A DNA stretch of 64,000 nt, taken from contig NC_059374.1 in NCBI RefSeq assembly GCF_019703515.2, positions 13,056,245 through 13,120,244 of the forward strand, read 5' to 3'. Below are positions 34,645-46,440 of the stretch, piece after piece. A program made the position numbers and the translations under genes. The DNA comes from Myxocyprinus asiaticus (lineage: Eukaryota > Chordata > Actinopteri > Cypriniformes > Catostomidae). Below the pieces are notes generated by a model that worked only from the letters and a program-made list of their open reading frames with translations, made no database searches and was not told the DNA's origin. Each line of letters starts with the position of its first letter. Within the stretch, counting starts at the first letter, position 1.

Positions 34645-35890
34645 TTAACCTCCTGAGACCTGAGTGTGACTGCTGTGTGCATTTTCCATTTCCCTTTTGA
34701 TTTGTAACTAGTAGCACCTTATAAACAAGCAAAAAAATAAAAAATAAAAAATAAATTCTAGAGCAAATACTTTTCCTAAAAATTTATGTCCACATATGTG
34801 GACAGCGAGACTCCGTTGTGAAATTTTAAATAACACTAAGCTATAGTAAGTCAGATTTTTTTTTAATCAAATTGTTTATTATGTTGGAGTGTTGGTTATT
34901 CATGTTTTTGATTTTCTGTAAAGCTGAATAAATCATTCTTATTCAAAGTAATGTCCAGCATCATCCAATCACTACCAACCATGTTAAAGTAAAATGTAGC
35001 ATTATAAAATTCTGAATCTATGTACTGATTATCATTGTCCCATGTCTGCCAAACATGTTGAGTGGTTCAAACATCATCTGCACCCTGAAACTGAACTTTT
35101 GGTCGGATTTTAGTTTTGAATGCACTTAGCTGCATAGAAAGCTATAGGATGCTCCCTTGCTCACTATTTAGTGAATGACTTAACCTCCAGTGTGCTGTCT
35201 GTCTGCACTGGTCTCAGAACAGTTCAAAATGCATCTTATTTTCATCCTAACTCCATATAAAGCCTCTGAATGCAACATTTTTCAGCTTTTGGATGAACTC
35301 ATTGATTCTCAATGTGAAAATGCACAGTAAATATAGGAATAACTAATATCTAATGTTAAGGAATAGAATCGTATAGCACAGAGATAACAAAATTAAACAT
35401 AACAAAATTTATATTAAAATGAAGCTAAATGACCCACAGATATGTGAAAGAGTTGAAAGTTATTCAAAATAACTATGTTTTTAGTTTTTTCTCATTTTGA
35501 GGAAATGCAGTGCCAGAGTCCACATATGTAGACATCATGTTTATCAGTATGCTGACGGGCAAAAAATGAACAGATTTTTTAAAGTGGCATATCAAACGAA
35601 ACTAGAGGTACTACGCTTTACAACCAAATAGGTTTCAATTAAAAAACTTACAAATATTTCTTACCAGAGGCACTTTTGTTGGTGTTGCTTCTGTAGGAGC
35701 ACTTCAAGGAAATTGACGGCATGCTGTTGTGTCACGTGATTCGGAGTGGCAGAAGTTTACCTTTTAAATGACAGTCTAGAGTCTTGTGAACAGTATTCAG
35801 TCAGTTTTTCTTCATTTAAATTATGTGTTGCGTGTAGCGAAGCCAAAATACAATGTCCATGCATGTGAATGCGGGATCGCACAAGGTTAA
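34645..35890. mobile_element. TTAA-flanked (piggyBac-type?) non-autonomous element, copy 1
   Basis: TTAA at 34645-34648 and 35887-35890 bounds the element, with short terminal inverted repeats: TTAACCTCCTGAGACCTG at the left and, in reverse, TTAACCTTGTGCGATCC at the right. It contains palindromes gtccacatatgtggac at 34789-34804, gagtccacatatgtagacat near 35517 and aatgtccatgcatgtgaatg near 35851. A second copy lies inverted at 38381-39446. TTAA target use suggests the piggyBac superfamily. No ORF of significance. Confidence 0.6.
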
Positions 35891-36002
35891 TATTGCAGAG
35901 GAAGAGGGTTTAAGAGATTTAATCTCCATTGCAGTGGTGGTCACCGGTTTATGTTGTGTTTTGGGTGCTGGTTCCCCAGCATGGAATGCTGGTGTGCTCA
36001 CC

Positions 36003-36430
36003 AGGCTGTTTAACTAGCTTAACTAGCTTCTTTAGAAAGACCATGCTGTTCTACAAGCTTCACCAGTAAGGTTTAGCTGGTGAAAAGCATGGTCCACCAG
36101 TTAGACCAGCACCAAATCAGCACTAACCAGCATAACCAGCCTAGACCAGCATGCAGTAGCGGTTCTAGCTTGCAAGGCACCCTGGGCGAAACCCGCTTCA
36201 TCCCGCCCCCAAAGTTGTTGAAGGGGGTGGCGGCGATTGTAAATGAGAACGCCCCAAATTTGTTGAACCAGGGGTGGGGGGGGGCGCATGCCGCATGCCG
36301 CCCCACCACAAGATGCCGCCCTGGGCAACTGTCCATGTTGCCCATGCCCAAATCCGCCCCTGCCAGCATGGGAATTGCATGCTGGTTCAGCTGGTCTTTT
36401 CAGCAGGGTTATTTCATTAAGTCAACCACT
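36003..36430. repeat. accagcatgctggt minisatellite
   Basis: Degenerate units such as gaccagcac, taaccagcataaccagcct, agaccagcatg and, inverted, gcatgctggttcagctggtc flank a hAT-type insertion. Unit length is about 10 bp. This ACCAGC repeat is common in fish genomes. Confidence 0.75.
36154..36362. mobile_element. hAT-type MITE with perfect 8-bp target duplication
   Basis: The 209-bp insert begins CAGTAGCGGTTCTAGCTTGC and ends, in reverse, CAGGGGCGGATTTGGGCATG; both start with CAG and share GCGG. It is flanked by ccagcatg at 36146-36153 and 36363-36370, an exact 8-bp duplication. Length, CAG ends and 8-bp duplication are the hAT superfamily signature. It is GC-rich (gccccaccacaagatgccgc) unlike its surroundings. 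Confidence 0.88.
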
Positions 36431-36718
36431 TAATGAAATTTAAAAAAAATGAATCGACTGACAGCACTAATTTTTAGTTGTAAACAGTGGCGTAGTGGTG
36501 ACTGAAGAGGTGGGCACACTGTGAATTTTAAATCGCGTCAGTAGATTGAAAAGTTACAGATCAAAGGTCTACTCATTTGTTCTGTTCTGGCGGCCATACA
36601 TATATTCACAAATTTTAGGTGAGCAGTCGCAAAATCCACAAAAAAAAACATATAGGTGGGCATATGGCGTATGCGCTAGATTACACTACTATTTGTAAAT
36701 TATGTAAAAAATTCAACA

Positions 36719-36905
36719 GGAAAGCATATTTTATTACCCAAACCCCAACCCTAACCATAAGTGGAGTAAAAATGTAATTTTAGAGCGAAAATACAACCTC
36801 ACCATTGATTGCAAATCAGACTCACCATTGATTATGTGAACGTGATTGCTACCTGGTTTCCATGGGACCAGAACCTGCATCGTGGAGATTGCTCGCACGA
36901 CACAC
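36719..36905 (-). repeat. Copy of the SINE-like dispersed repeat
   Basis: On minus: gcaggttctggtcccatgga, then gtagcaatcacgttcacata, catttttactccacttatgg and ttagggttggggtttgggta. Same block order as the copies at 3722 and 10240. A small internal duplication (ctcaccattgatt, twice) lies at 36808-36835. Confidence 0.5.
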
Positions 36906-37139
36906 TATCAGTAGCGGCACAGGAAAATGTGAAGACAATTGAATAGCTGCAAAAATGTCTGATGTTGGATGGAACTTGTCAGTAATTTGGCAGAATGGGG
37001 TTGATTTCAGTGTACATGAACATTCAGAACTAACATGTCAATTTCCTTTATGATCATGTTGGATTTTCAATAAATAACAATGCAAATATCTGTCTGTTTA
37101 TCTGGCTTCCAAAGGCTTCTGGTACTTTTATTGTTTTTG

Positions 37140-37303
37140 GAGCTTGACAATGTAACTCAACAATCTATTTTCGTTGTATTGAAAGGAGCAGATCAGGCAT
37201 TCTGCAAAATATCTTATTTTGCATTCTACAGAAGAAAGAAAAACGCCATGAGAGTGAGTAAATTATGACATAATTTTCATTTTCGGTTGAACTATCCCTT
37301 TAA
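37140..37303 (-). repeat. MITE arm of the ttaaagg family, inverted
   Basis: Ends tgaactatccctttaa at 37303; upstream blocks agagtgagtaaattatgaca and cattctacagaagaaagaaa match the family in reverse. Confidence 0.7.
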
Positions 37304-37923
37304 CAACAGCAGAAATGACAACAAAAAGTGAATTCTAGGTGAATACGTTGGCCAATCTGGAATCGCAGTGTCTTCAGAGTTTACTAAAGTATATGAAATA
37401 TGCCATTAACCAAAAGTCAGTCAAATCTCAGATTTCTTAATATGTGTCACTTCAATCATTTGTAGTGTCACTCATATGATCAGTTTATTCCCACCCGGCC
37501 AGGCGGTCTTCACACTAGTGGGGAGTCAACTGAGGACGGCAGTCCGAGACGCCTCATCTCTCTTCACACAAGCATTCGCTACATCTGTTTCTCTTTTTTC
37601 TCGTACCTTTCTCTTTCCAAGTGGGTTGATAAATGTGCTAGTTACATTTGCCTTTGGCAGAGCTCTTGTAATTTAGGGTCTGACTGCTTTTTCAGAGCCT
37701 GTAACCCGCTCCATATTGAGGGTCAGAGTGAGACACTTAAACGTTGTGTCTCCAGTCACAAGACTGAGTTCCACGCAAAGACTGCCATGATATATACTAC
37801 ACTGGATCAGGCAGCTTCTAAGACGACAACACAAATGGCATGGTGATTTCCAACCCCCTCTTTTTGGAGAGTCTGGCTGTGGAAGCATTTTTCTAAGTCT
37901 GAATGGGATTTTGAATCTGAAAG

Positions 37924-38177
37924 TTAAAGGAATAGTTCACCCAAAAATGAAAAATATGTTTTCATTTACTCATCCTTATGCCATTCCAAACCTGTATGAC
38001 TTTCTTTCTTTATTTCTTGGAACACAAAAGGTTAATTATTTGAAGAACATCCTGGTATTTTTTGTGCATATAATCAAAGTGTATAAGGCCTGGGGATGTC
38101 AAGCTCCCAAAAAAAAACAAAAAAACATTAAAGTGGTCCAAATGACTGCTGTGCTTTATTTCAAGTCTTCTGAAGTC
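37924..38177 (+). repeat. MITE arm of the ttaaagg family
   Basis: Starts ttaaaggaatagttcaccca and continues aaaaatgaaaaatatgtttt, tgccattccaaacctgtatg and ttctttatttcttggaacac; ends near tcaagtcttctgaagtc as in the 7776 copy. Confidence 0.8.
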
Positions 38178-38380
38178 TGAGGTACAATTACAGCTTTGTG
38201 GAAAAGTCGTTATTCACAGATAATCTTTCCCTCCAGTGATCTGTTATTTCCTGCAACCGGATCATTTAATCAGTGAGTCAAACTCTAGAAGCGGATCAGT
38301 TCTATATAATAAAATAATAAATACAATTATTAAAATAAATGATGACTAACGAATTTCTTGCAAGTTCTTTGAGACAAAGT

Positions 38381-39446
38381 ATAACCTTGTGCGACCCCAC
38401 GTCCACATGCTTGGACGTTGTATTTTGGCTTCGCTGTATGCAACTATAATTTAAATTAAATTAAACCAAATGAACACTGTTCACAACACTCTAGATTGTA
38501 GATTGTCTAGATCCTCTGGTAAGAAACCTCTAAGTTTTTTCATTGAAAACTGTTTGGGTGTAAAGAGTAGTCACTATTTTCGTTTGATTTGCCGCTTTAA
38601 ATTTTTTTTTCATTTTTTTGTGCATCAGCACGCTGATAAACATTATGTCCACATTTTGGGACATTATTCCCTCAAAAGTTGAAACACCTTGTTAGTTATT
38701 TTTAATAACTTTCAACATTAACACATTTGTGGGTCATTTCAGTTCATTTTAATGTAAATTGTGTTATATTTTGTCATGACTGTACAATATGGTTCTATTC
38801 ATTAACAATAGTTAATGCATTCCTATATTCGCTGTGCATTTTCACATTTCATGGGTTCATCCAAAAGCTGAAAAATGTTGCTTTCAGAGGCTTTATATGG
38901 AGTTAGGATGAAAATAAGGTGCATTTCGAACCGTTCTGAGACCAGTGCAGATAGACAGCACACTGGAGGTTAAGTCATTCACTAAATAGGGAGCAAGGGA
39001 ACATCCTATAGCTCTCTATGCAGCTCAGTGCATTCACTTCTGAAATCTGACCAAAAGTTCAGTTTCAGGCTGCAAATGATGAATGGACCACTCAGTATGT
39101 TTGGCAGACATGGGACAGTGGTTATCAGTACATGGTTTTAGAATTTATAAAGTGTAATTTTATTTTAACATGGTTGGCAGTGATGTGATGATGCTGGCCA
39201 TCACTTAAATCAGAATTAATTATGCTAATTTCTTATGTAATGCCTGTAATGTCCCAAAAACATGAATAACCAACATTCCTGGAAGCAATAAAAAATTAGA
39301 TTAAACAAATATTACTTTCTACAGTTTGGTATTAGTCCCAGTGTCCACATATGTGGACATCAGTTTTTAGGAAAGCAATTTGCTCTAGAATGTATTTATT
39401 TTTTTATTTTTTGCTTGTTACAAACCAAAAAGGGAAATGGAAAATA
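38381..39446. mobile_element. TTAA-type element, copy 2 (inverted to copy 1)
   Basis: Begins ataaccttgtgcgaccccac and proceeds as the reverse complement of 34690-35890, including gtccacatgcttggac near 38401, tgtccacattttgggacatt near 38647 and gtccacatatgtggac near 39343, and the long shared blocks gcagatagacagcacactgg and ggttaagtcattcactaaat. The far end stops near 39446 without the TTAA terminus, so it is truncated. Together with copy 1 it makes a large inverted repeat of about 1 kb arms. Confidence 0.7.
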
Positions 39447-39611
39447 AAGTAAATAAACTTATGATTATATTTCAGTGTTTGTTTTAATATAGCATCTACC
39501 ATGATTAATTGCGATTAATCACAGAAAACTGTGCGATTAATTGGTTAAAAATAGAGCCCTAATGTATATATACAGTACAAAACACACAAGTATGGACCAC
39601 TTTTATGATAC

Positions 39612-39789
39612 TTTTATGGTGCTTTTTTGTCATTTTGGAGCTTGACAGTCCCAATCCATATTCAGTTTCACCATATGGAAAGAGGGGCCACCTTTTGTGT
39701 TACATGGAAGAAAGTCATACAGGGTTGGAATGACATGACATGAGTAAATGATGACAGAATTTTCATTTTTGACCAAACTATCCCTATAG
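39612..39789 (-). repeat. MITE arm of the ttaaagg family, inverted
   Basis: Reads in reverse actatagggatagtttggtc, aaaatgaaaattctgtcatc, atttactcatgtcatgtcat and tggaatggcata-type blocks; ends at ccctatag near 39789. Confidence 0.7.
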
Positions 39790-40976
39790 TCAAACATTAA
39801 ATATTCAAGTATAGAAGTAAAAGAAATGTTCCGCACTGGCAGTGCAGAGCAGTATTTCATCCTCTGAGTAATGAATCCCATTGTGATTTGTTATTATCGA
39901 TGACACCAAAGGGTCATCAAGGGTTTTTCATATTTGCCAGGCACCTTTTTGACACCATTATTCATAGATAGGCAGAACAAATGCTATATTGTACAGTCCC
40001 ATTCAAGCCTAATTCAAACTTGTAGAGCCTTTTAGTGTAAAATCACATAAAAGTCATTTTGCGAAAATGCTGGCATAGCAACATGATTTTATGAAACCAG
40101 ATTGATAGTAAGAGTAATGCACTGATTTGTTTTTTAAATATACTGTGTCTGTGGTCTTTGCTAGTGCAACTAGGGCCACCACAAGGATGTTTATTTAGAT
40201 TATTTTTTTTTTATTATTTGATAAAAAGAATTAGGAGGTGCCAAAAGATGAAATCCTCTTTATATCCATTCAATAATGCACAGGCGGATGAAGAGAACCT
40301 GAAAATCCACTTTAATATACTCCAGACTGTACCAGCGTCACATCTGTGTGTCCTCATGTAACCTTCTGCCTGCCTGTCTTGCCTTTTACCCTCTGTAATG
40401 TAAGGGCCATATATGCAGTTGGCTGCCATCCTCACAAACTTAAACATACACACGGATAACTCACACGCACTGCATTCCACAGGAGTCAACTCATGAGAGG
40501 CCTTCAAGGAGGCGGTGCCCCTTCTCCTTCCCGCACTTCCCCTCTGTCAACACATGCCGTTTAAAGGGAACTCTGGACCTCACTGCTGAGCAAAGGAGCT
40601 AGATGGGGAAAAAACATAAGGCAAAACACAGGAGAGCTGTGGGGAAAAGCGTATCCCCCCAAAACCAAAGCAAGTCCTTGGGTGACCTTCTCAGAGCCAC
40701 TTCTGAGATTTCAACACTTTTGTAGGATCTAAGGAGATGTACTTGGGTCCAAAAGTCTGAGATCAAATAGAAAATCTGTGATTTTGTTTTCATTTACAGT
40801 AAACCCATCAATAATAATAATAATAATAAAAGTTTCTAGGTCTATTTTAAATACTCGAAATACTCTGAAATTCAGGTTCATTTTTCAATGTAACTTTTCA
40901 CTACAATTTGTATGAAAATAATAATAAATTAGAAAAAAAATTAGTGTAATAAATTAGAAGAAAAGCATTTTAGGAA
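39790..40976. other. Non-coding stretch, nothing recognised
   Basis: No supported exon or element boundary. A short (ATA)n tract lies at 40808-40830. Confidence 0.4.
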
Positions 40977-40978
40977 AC

Positions 40979-41845
40979 ACTTTACAATAAGGTTTTATAC
41001 AGAATAGAAACATGAACTAACAATATTTTATAACAATACTATTACAGCATTTATTAATCTTTGTTAATGTTAATTTCTACATATACTAATATATTTATAA
41101 CATTAAAAGAATAGTGAACGATAGTATATTTATAAATTAACATTAATAAAAATTAATAAGAAAAACTATTCATTGTTTATTGTAAGTTCATGTTAGTTTA
41201 TAATGCATTAACAAATACAACATATACAACTTATTAAAAATGGGTAACAATTTATAAAAACTGTACGGTATAAAGTATTATAGAGAAATAGTTAGTGAAT
41301 TGATCATTTATAAATGATTCTCCTACATTTGTAATACATTAATAAACTACATACAAATCGTATGTTATTCATTTATATTCACTGTAGCAAACAATTTATT
41401 AATGTTTAATAAGTTCATACAAAAGCAGTTTGCCAAGGGTTTTTCATCCTTAGTAATCCTTTAGTTGATGCAAACCAGTGGTAAAGAAGTATTGATTATA
41501 ACATTAAGAAGGCATAAATTCATAGTTAATAAAAAATAATGATATGCATTTATATGTGTAATGAAATGGATATACATTTATACTTAGTGTGTTTATTGCT
41601 GTTTTAGACACACTTATTATTAAAGCAATTAATGCTTAATAAAGGTGTAATAATGCACTGACTAATTGCTAGCCAAGTATTTTGCATGTCCTAATCTAAA
41701 GTGAGAACTATATACTTAAATATGTAAATGGCTAAATTTAATAGTATATGTTGATGTGAACATTAACCAAGATTAATAAATGCTGTAAAAGTACTGTTCA
41801 TTTTTATTTCATGTTAATGAATACAACTTTATTGTAAAGTGCCAC
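40979..41845. mobile_element. Element with cactttacaataaggtt ends
   Basis: Starts cactttacaataaggtttta and ends, in reverse, cactttacaataaagttgta. Sub-terminal regions are rich in taatgttaa and ttaataaatg. The same end occurs at 45690 and 46541. It is a common fish non-autonomous element; class not determined. Confidence 0.55.
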
Positions 41846-41960
41846 CATTTATTAATATTCGTAAAAGTTAATTTATAAAAATACAATTGTTCATTGTAAG
41901 TTCATGTTCGTTTTTAATGCATTAACTAATGTTAACATATACCACTTTCAATTAAAAACT
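41262..41960 (+). repeat. Direct repeat copy A
   Basis: About 700 bp that recur in the same orientation at 44386-45800 (copy B, which contains a Tc1-type insertion). Shared blocks include acggtataaagtatta (with one change), gttgatgcaaaccagtggta, acattaagaaggcataaatt and taatgcactgactaattgct. Confidence 0.8.
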
Positions 41961-41969
41961 GAGTAAATC

Positions 41970-44380
41970 TTAAAGGGGTCATGAAATGGAGAATAACATT
42001 TTCCTTGATATTTAGACATTTAAGAGGTAACTGTACTATAAAAACATACTGTAAACTTTAGAACTCAAAACTTCCTCCCCAGTCTAAAAAGAGCATTTAT
42101 ATTTGCCACCCTGCTAAAACGTCTCGTTTTGAAATCTGTCTGTTCTTGACATCATGAAACACTGCTCATTTGTATTTAAACATCCCACAACATGTGTCAT
42201 CGCACCTTTGGCCCCGCCCACTGCCGCGCAGGTCAAGAGAGTAGGCCTTGTGTGGCTAATTATTCCAAACATAACACCAAAGGGGACCCATCTGGACTAT
42301 TTTGAATTATTTTTGAATATATTCATGCACTAGACAGACATCTTTGACCACTTGATACATATCTTGTGCTGCTTTTAAAAGACGTGGTGTCAAGTTACAA
42401 CTCTGAATTGGAGAAGCAATTCTCTCATTCAGCTGCTGCCTCTGTCATGGACGAGTTCTTTCGCCCATCTGTGCTATTTTTAACTGTTGTTGTATGTAAA
42501 CATAGGACGTCTTTGACGATGGACGTCTTTGACCGTGTCAATGTGTTTCTGGCAATGTGCACCTCAGAGTGCCTTCACTATGTGTGTGTGTAATTTCACC
42601 GTGTTTTGGACTATGATGTATTTGTTTTTTTCGGCTCATGTCAACATGGATTGCTTGTTAACAGTCAAAATACGATTCAAGCTTTGCAAAGGAACAGTTA
42701 TTGAAGGAGGGGGCAGTTAAAAACACTTCAAAAGCGTAAGTAAACCATTTCATTCATGAATATTTTAAATATCATGACTGTTTGGTAGTTTATGGTGCTG
42801 AGTGTTAACAGTTGAGCTTGAGATGAAGTCGTCAATAATTTTTATTTGTATAGCGTTTTTTAACAACACTCTTAGTTTAAAAGTAGCTTTACAGAAAATT
42901 ATGCTTTAACAGAAAAGGCTGTAATATAGTAATGTCTTCGAGTCATAATAGTGTGGTTTAATAAAAAAATAAAAAAAACATGATTGTAAATTGAGCCTTA
43001 AAATAAATAATAGAAAATAATTATATTTATATTTAGAAGCCCCAGTGAGCAAGCTGTAGGCGACTGTGGCAAGGAACACAAAACTCCATAAGATGTTGGT
43101 TAAAGGAGAAAAATAACCTTGGGAGAAACCAGGCTCACTGTGGGGGCCAGTTCCTCTCTGGCTAAACATGAATATAATGCCAATATTAGTTATTTATGTG
43201 TAGTACAAGTAAAGATTTAAAATGAGTAAACTAAGTTAGTGTTAGGGGCCAATGTTTAAACAAAAAGCTTTTGTATTAACTGTAAGATTAATGACTAAAT
43301 TCTTAGAATTTACATTCTGAATTAACTACGGAAGTGCAAACAGATGCATTGTCTTTTGTTATTTGGCTGATGAAGGCTGCAATTTATTATCTGTGTATTC
43401 CATTTTAAGAGTGTCGTCCATCCTTTGACCAAGCAGAGGCAGAGGTCAGTAAGGTGCGCTGCAGTTTGACCGTAAGCTTGTGGCAGATTCATTTCTGGTG
43501 GGGTCCATCTTAAGTCCAAGTGTCAGGCAGTGTCCAGTGGAGTATCCCATGTATGACGGTTGGTGCTGGCATCAGTTCATCCTCTGTGAAGTCCATCATA
43601 GTAGACTGAAGTGATACCTGGCTGGCACAGGCAGCAGTTAGTCGTCCTCATGCAGTAACACGTATTAGTGGTAGTCGGACATCAGGCAGGACCGGAGCTG
43701 GATCTGGCAGGCTCTAGGAACCTCAGGATATGAACAGTTTAATATATTCAGATGCAATGTGTTGGATGTGCATTATATGGAAACCCTGCAATATTGTTTT
43801 ATAATGTTCTTCCGATTAAGTTTGCTGAATTTGAGAGGCTGCATGATGTTACCCAATCATAACAGTGGGCGTTTACGTTGAAGTTTAAAGGAGGCGCTTA
43901 GGCCAAAACTGAGCGTTTCAGACAGAGGGCCAAAAACAGGGTGGAAAATGATAATATATTACTAAACTGTGACTGTTTTGGCACAAAAAAACATTCATAA
44001 CTGTAGCAAATCCCTTAGTTCCAGGGAATGAGGAAGCGGGAGACGGCGTACTTCGTTCCAATAAGGCAGTCTTTATTTAACAAAAATCCTCGCTTCTCAG
44101 TGGAACCCTTCCCATCACACACACACACACACACAGCTTGAAGCTCGGCTCTCTCCCTTGTCTGCTGCCGTCTCTTCCCCTTTTATCTCTGTATCACAGC
44201 TCACTGGGAATACAAACAGGTGTTAGCACAGGAGTAAATCCTTAACCACTCAGCTTTCCTGGACCTCACTTTCCACAGATAGGTGCTCGATCACACATCC
44301 GCCTCCACAATAATATTATCATTGGACCCCATAGAAAATAATACAATTTGGGAAAAAATAGCACTTCATGACACCTTTAA
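41970..44380. mobile_element. Element with ttaaaggggtcatgaa ends, carrying an internal insertion
   Basis: Left end TTAAAGGGGTCATGAAATGG; right end, in reverse, TTAAAGGTGTCATGAAGTGC. Blocks such as actataaaaacatactgtaa and agaactcaaaacttcctcc recur in a shorter copy at 59955-60354. Inside lies a repeat at about 42830-43740 (separate entry) and at 44010-44310 a segment with ccttcccatcacacacacac of unknown type. It sits between direct repeat copies A and B. Confidence 0.6.
42830..43740 (-). repeat. Fish dispersed repeat with recurrent antisense frame
   Basis: Contains atttttatttgtatagcg, a phrase found near one end of a very common teleost repeat, and gacagtggcaaggaacacaa-type sequence (here gactgtggcaaggaacacaa). 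On minus 42906-43169 the frame reads GPHSEPGFSQGYFSPLTNIL, a translation seen repeatedly from this repeat in fish; I regard it as repeat-derived, not a gene. Boundaries are approximate. Confidence 0.5.
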
Positions 44381-44385
44381 AATAA

Positions 44386-45812
44386 ACTCTATGGTATAAA
44401 GTATTGTAAAGAATCAGATTATAGTTAATTGATCATTTATAAATTATTGCTCCTACATGATTAATACATTAAAAAACTACATACATATGTTATGTATTCA
44501 TATATATTTATTATTGTTTAATAACTTCATATATAAGCAGTTTGCTTATAGTTTTTCATCCTTAGTAAACAACTTAGAAAACAAGTCACTGATGTATTTT
44601 AGTTGATGCAAACCAGTGGTAAAGAAGTGTTCATTATAACATTAAGAAGGCATAAATTCATAGTTAATAAAGAAATGATATATGCATTTATATACACTGA
44701 TCTGCCACAACATTAAAACCACCTGCCTAATATTGTGTAGGTCCCCCTCGTGCCGCCAAAACAGCGCCAACCCGCACCTCAGAAAAGCATTCTGAGATGA
44801 TATTCTTCTCACCACAATTGTACAGAGCAGTTATCTGAGTTACTGTAGACTTTGTCAGTTTGAACCAGTCTGGCCATTCTCTCTCATCAAAAAGGTGTTT
44901 CCATCCACAGAACTGCTCCTCACTGGATGTTTTTTGTTTTTGGCACCATTCAGAGTAAGTTCTGGAGACTGTTGTGTGTGAAAATCCCAGGAGATCAGCA
45001 GTTACAGAAATACTCAAACCAGCCCATTTGGCACCAACAATCATCCATGCGATTATCTAATCAGCCAATCGTGTGGCAGCAGTGCAGTGCATAAAATCAG
45101 CAGATACGGGTCAGAAGCTTCAGTTAATGTTCACATCAACCATCAGATTGGGAAAAAAATGTAATCTCAGTGATTTGGACTGTGGAATGATTGTTGGTGC
45201 CAGATGGGCTGGTTTGAGTATTTCTGTAACTGCTGATCTCCTGGGATTTTCACACACAACAGTCTCTAGAATTTACTCCAAATGGTTCCAAAAACATCCA
45301 GTGAGCGGCAGTTCTGTGGACGGAAATGCCTTGTTGATGAGAGAGGTGTTTTGGCGGCATGAGGGGGACCAACACAATATAAGGCTGGTGGTTTTAATGT
45401 TGTGGCTGATTGGTGTATATAATGAAATGGATATACATTTATACTTAATGTCTTTATTACTGTTTAGAAACACTTTTTATTAAAGCAATTAATGCCTAAT
45501 AAAGGTTGTAATAATGCACTGACTAATTACTAGCTAAGTATTTTGTGGCTGTGACCTAATCTAAAGTGAGAACTATGTACCTAATTGTATATAAGTTGAT
45601 ATGAACATTAACCAAGATTAATAAATGCTCTTAAATTATTGTTCATTGCTAGTTCATGTTAATGAATACAACCTTATTGTAAAGTGACACCATTTATTAA
45701 TCTTTGTTAATATTCATTTATAAAAATACAATTGTTCTTTGTAAGTTCATGTTAGTTTATATTAACTAATATTAACATATACCACTTTCAATTAAAAAAT
45801 AATGTAATAGTA
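44386..45812 (+). repeat. Direct repeat copy B, interrupted by a Tc1-type element
   Basis: Matches copy A at 41262-41960 from actctatggtataaagtatt to accactttcaattaaaaa. Copy A shows the uninterrupted version of the site where the 44695-45415 element inserted. Confidence 0.8.
44695..45415. mobile_element. Head-to-head Tc1-type element with TA duplication
   Basis: Ends CACTGATCTGCCACAACATT and, in reverse, CACCAATCAGCCACAACATT, flanked by TA (44693-44694 and 45416-45417). Left half on minus encodes IVGAKWAGLSISVTADLLGF and ends ARGGPTQY; right half on plus encodes IVGARWAGLSISVTADLLGF. Both are the N-terminal HTH of the same transposase pointing toward opposite ends; the junction is at 45044-45050 (caatcatccatgcgatt). 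The left frame is fused directly to a C-terminal-like ARGGPTQY, so most of the catalytic domain is gone. Comparison with copy A confirms an insertion. Confidence 0.85.
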
Positions 45813-45814
45813 TA

Positions 45815-46438
45815 CAGTGGCACGAAAAAGTATGTTAACTCTTTGGAATTAGCTGGTTTTCTGCATTAATTGGTCATAAAATGTGATCTCATCTTCATCA
45901 AAGTCACAAATATAGACAAACACATTGTGCTTAAGCTAACAACAAACAAACAATTATAATCTTTCATGTCTTTATTGAACACATCCCAGTAAACATTAAC
46001 AGTGCTGTGGAAAAATGAACAATTCTTGATCGTAGGTCTTCTGAGATCTCTTTTTTGCAATGCATGGTCCACGTCAGCACATGCTTCTTGTGAATAGCAA
46101 ACTCAAAATGTTTGAGTGCTTTTTATAAGTCAAAGTAGCTCTAACCCACACCTTCAATCTCGTTTCATTAATTGGATTCCAGGTTTGCCAAATCATGACT
46201 CTAATCAGCTTTTATTCATCATTAGTCTAGGGGTTCACATACTTTCTCCACAGCACTGTGAATGTTTGAATGTATTCAATATGTACAAGAACAATACAAT
46301 ACTTTTTGTGTTATTAGTTAAAACAGATTGTGTTTGTTCATTATTGTAACTTAGATTAAGTTCAAACCAGATTTTAAGACAAATTTATACATAAATGCAG
46401 GTAATTCCAAAGGGTTCTCTTACTTTTTCTTGCCACTG
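45815..46438. mobile_element. Tc1/mariner-type non-autonomous element, 624 bp
   Basis: Left TIR CAGTGGCACGAAAAAGTATG; right TIR in reverse CAGTGGCAAGAAAAAGTAAG; both continue to aactctttggaatta or aaccctttggaatta. Flanked by TA at 45813-45814 and 46439-46440. No intact frame; the middle has tctccacagcactgtg and its inverse cacagtgctgtgga-like piece (45998), suggesting a second inner inverted repeat. Confidence 0.85.
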
Positions 46439-46440
46439 TA

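Noticed and set aside
36073..36433. Frames across the accagc array and hAT insert
   Set aside because: Products of repeat and transposon sequence, without homology.
44010..44310. Solo LTR
   Set aside because: GC-richer block with a defined look, but no TG...CA ends with matching target duplication could be found.
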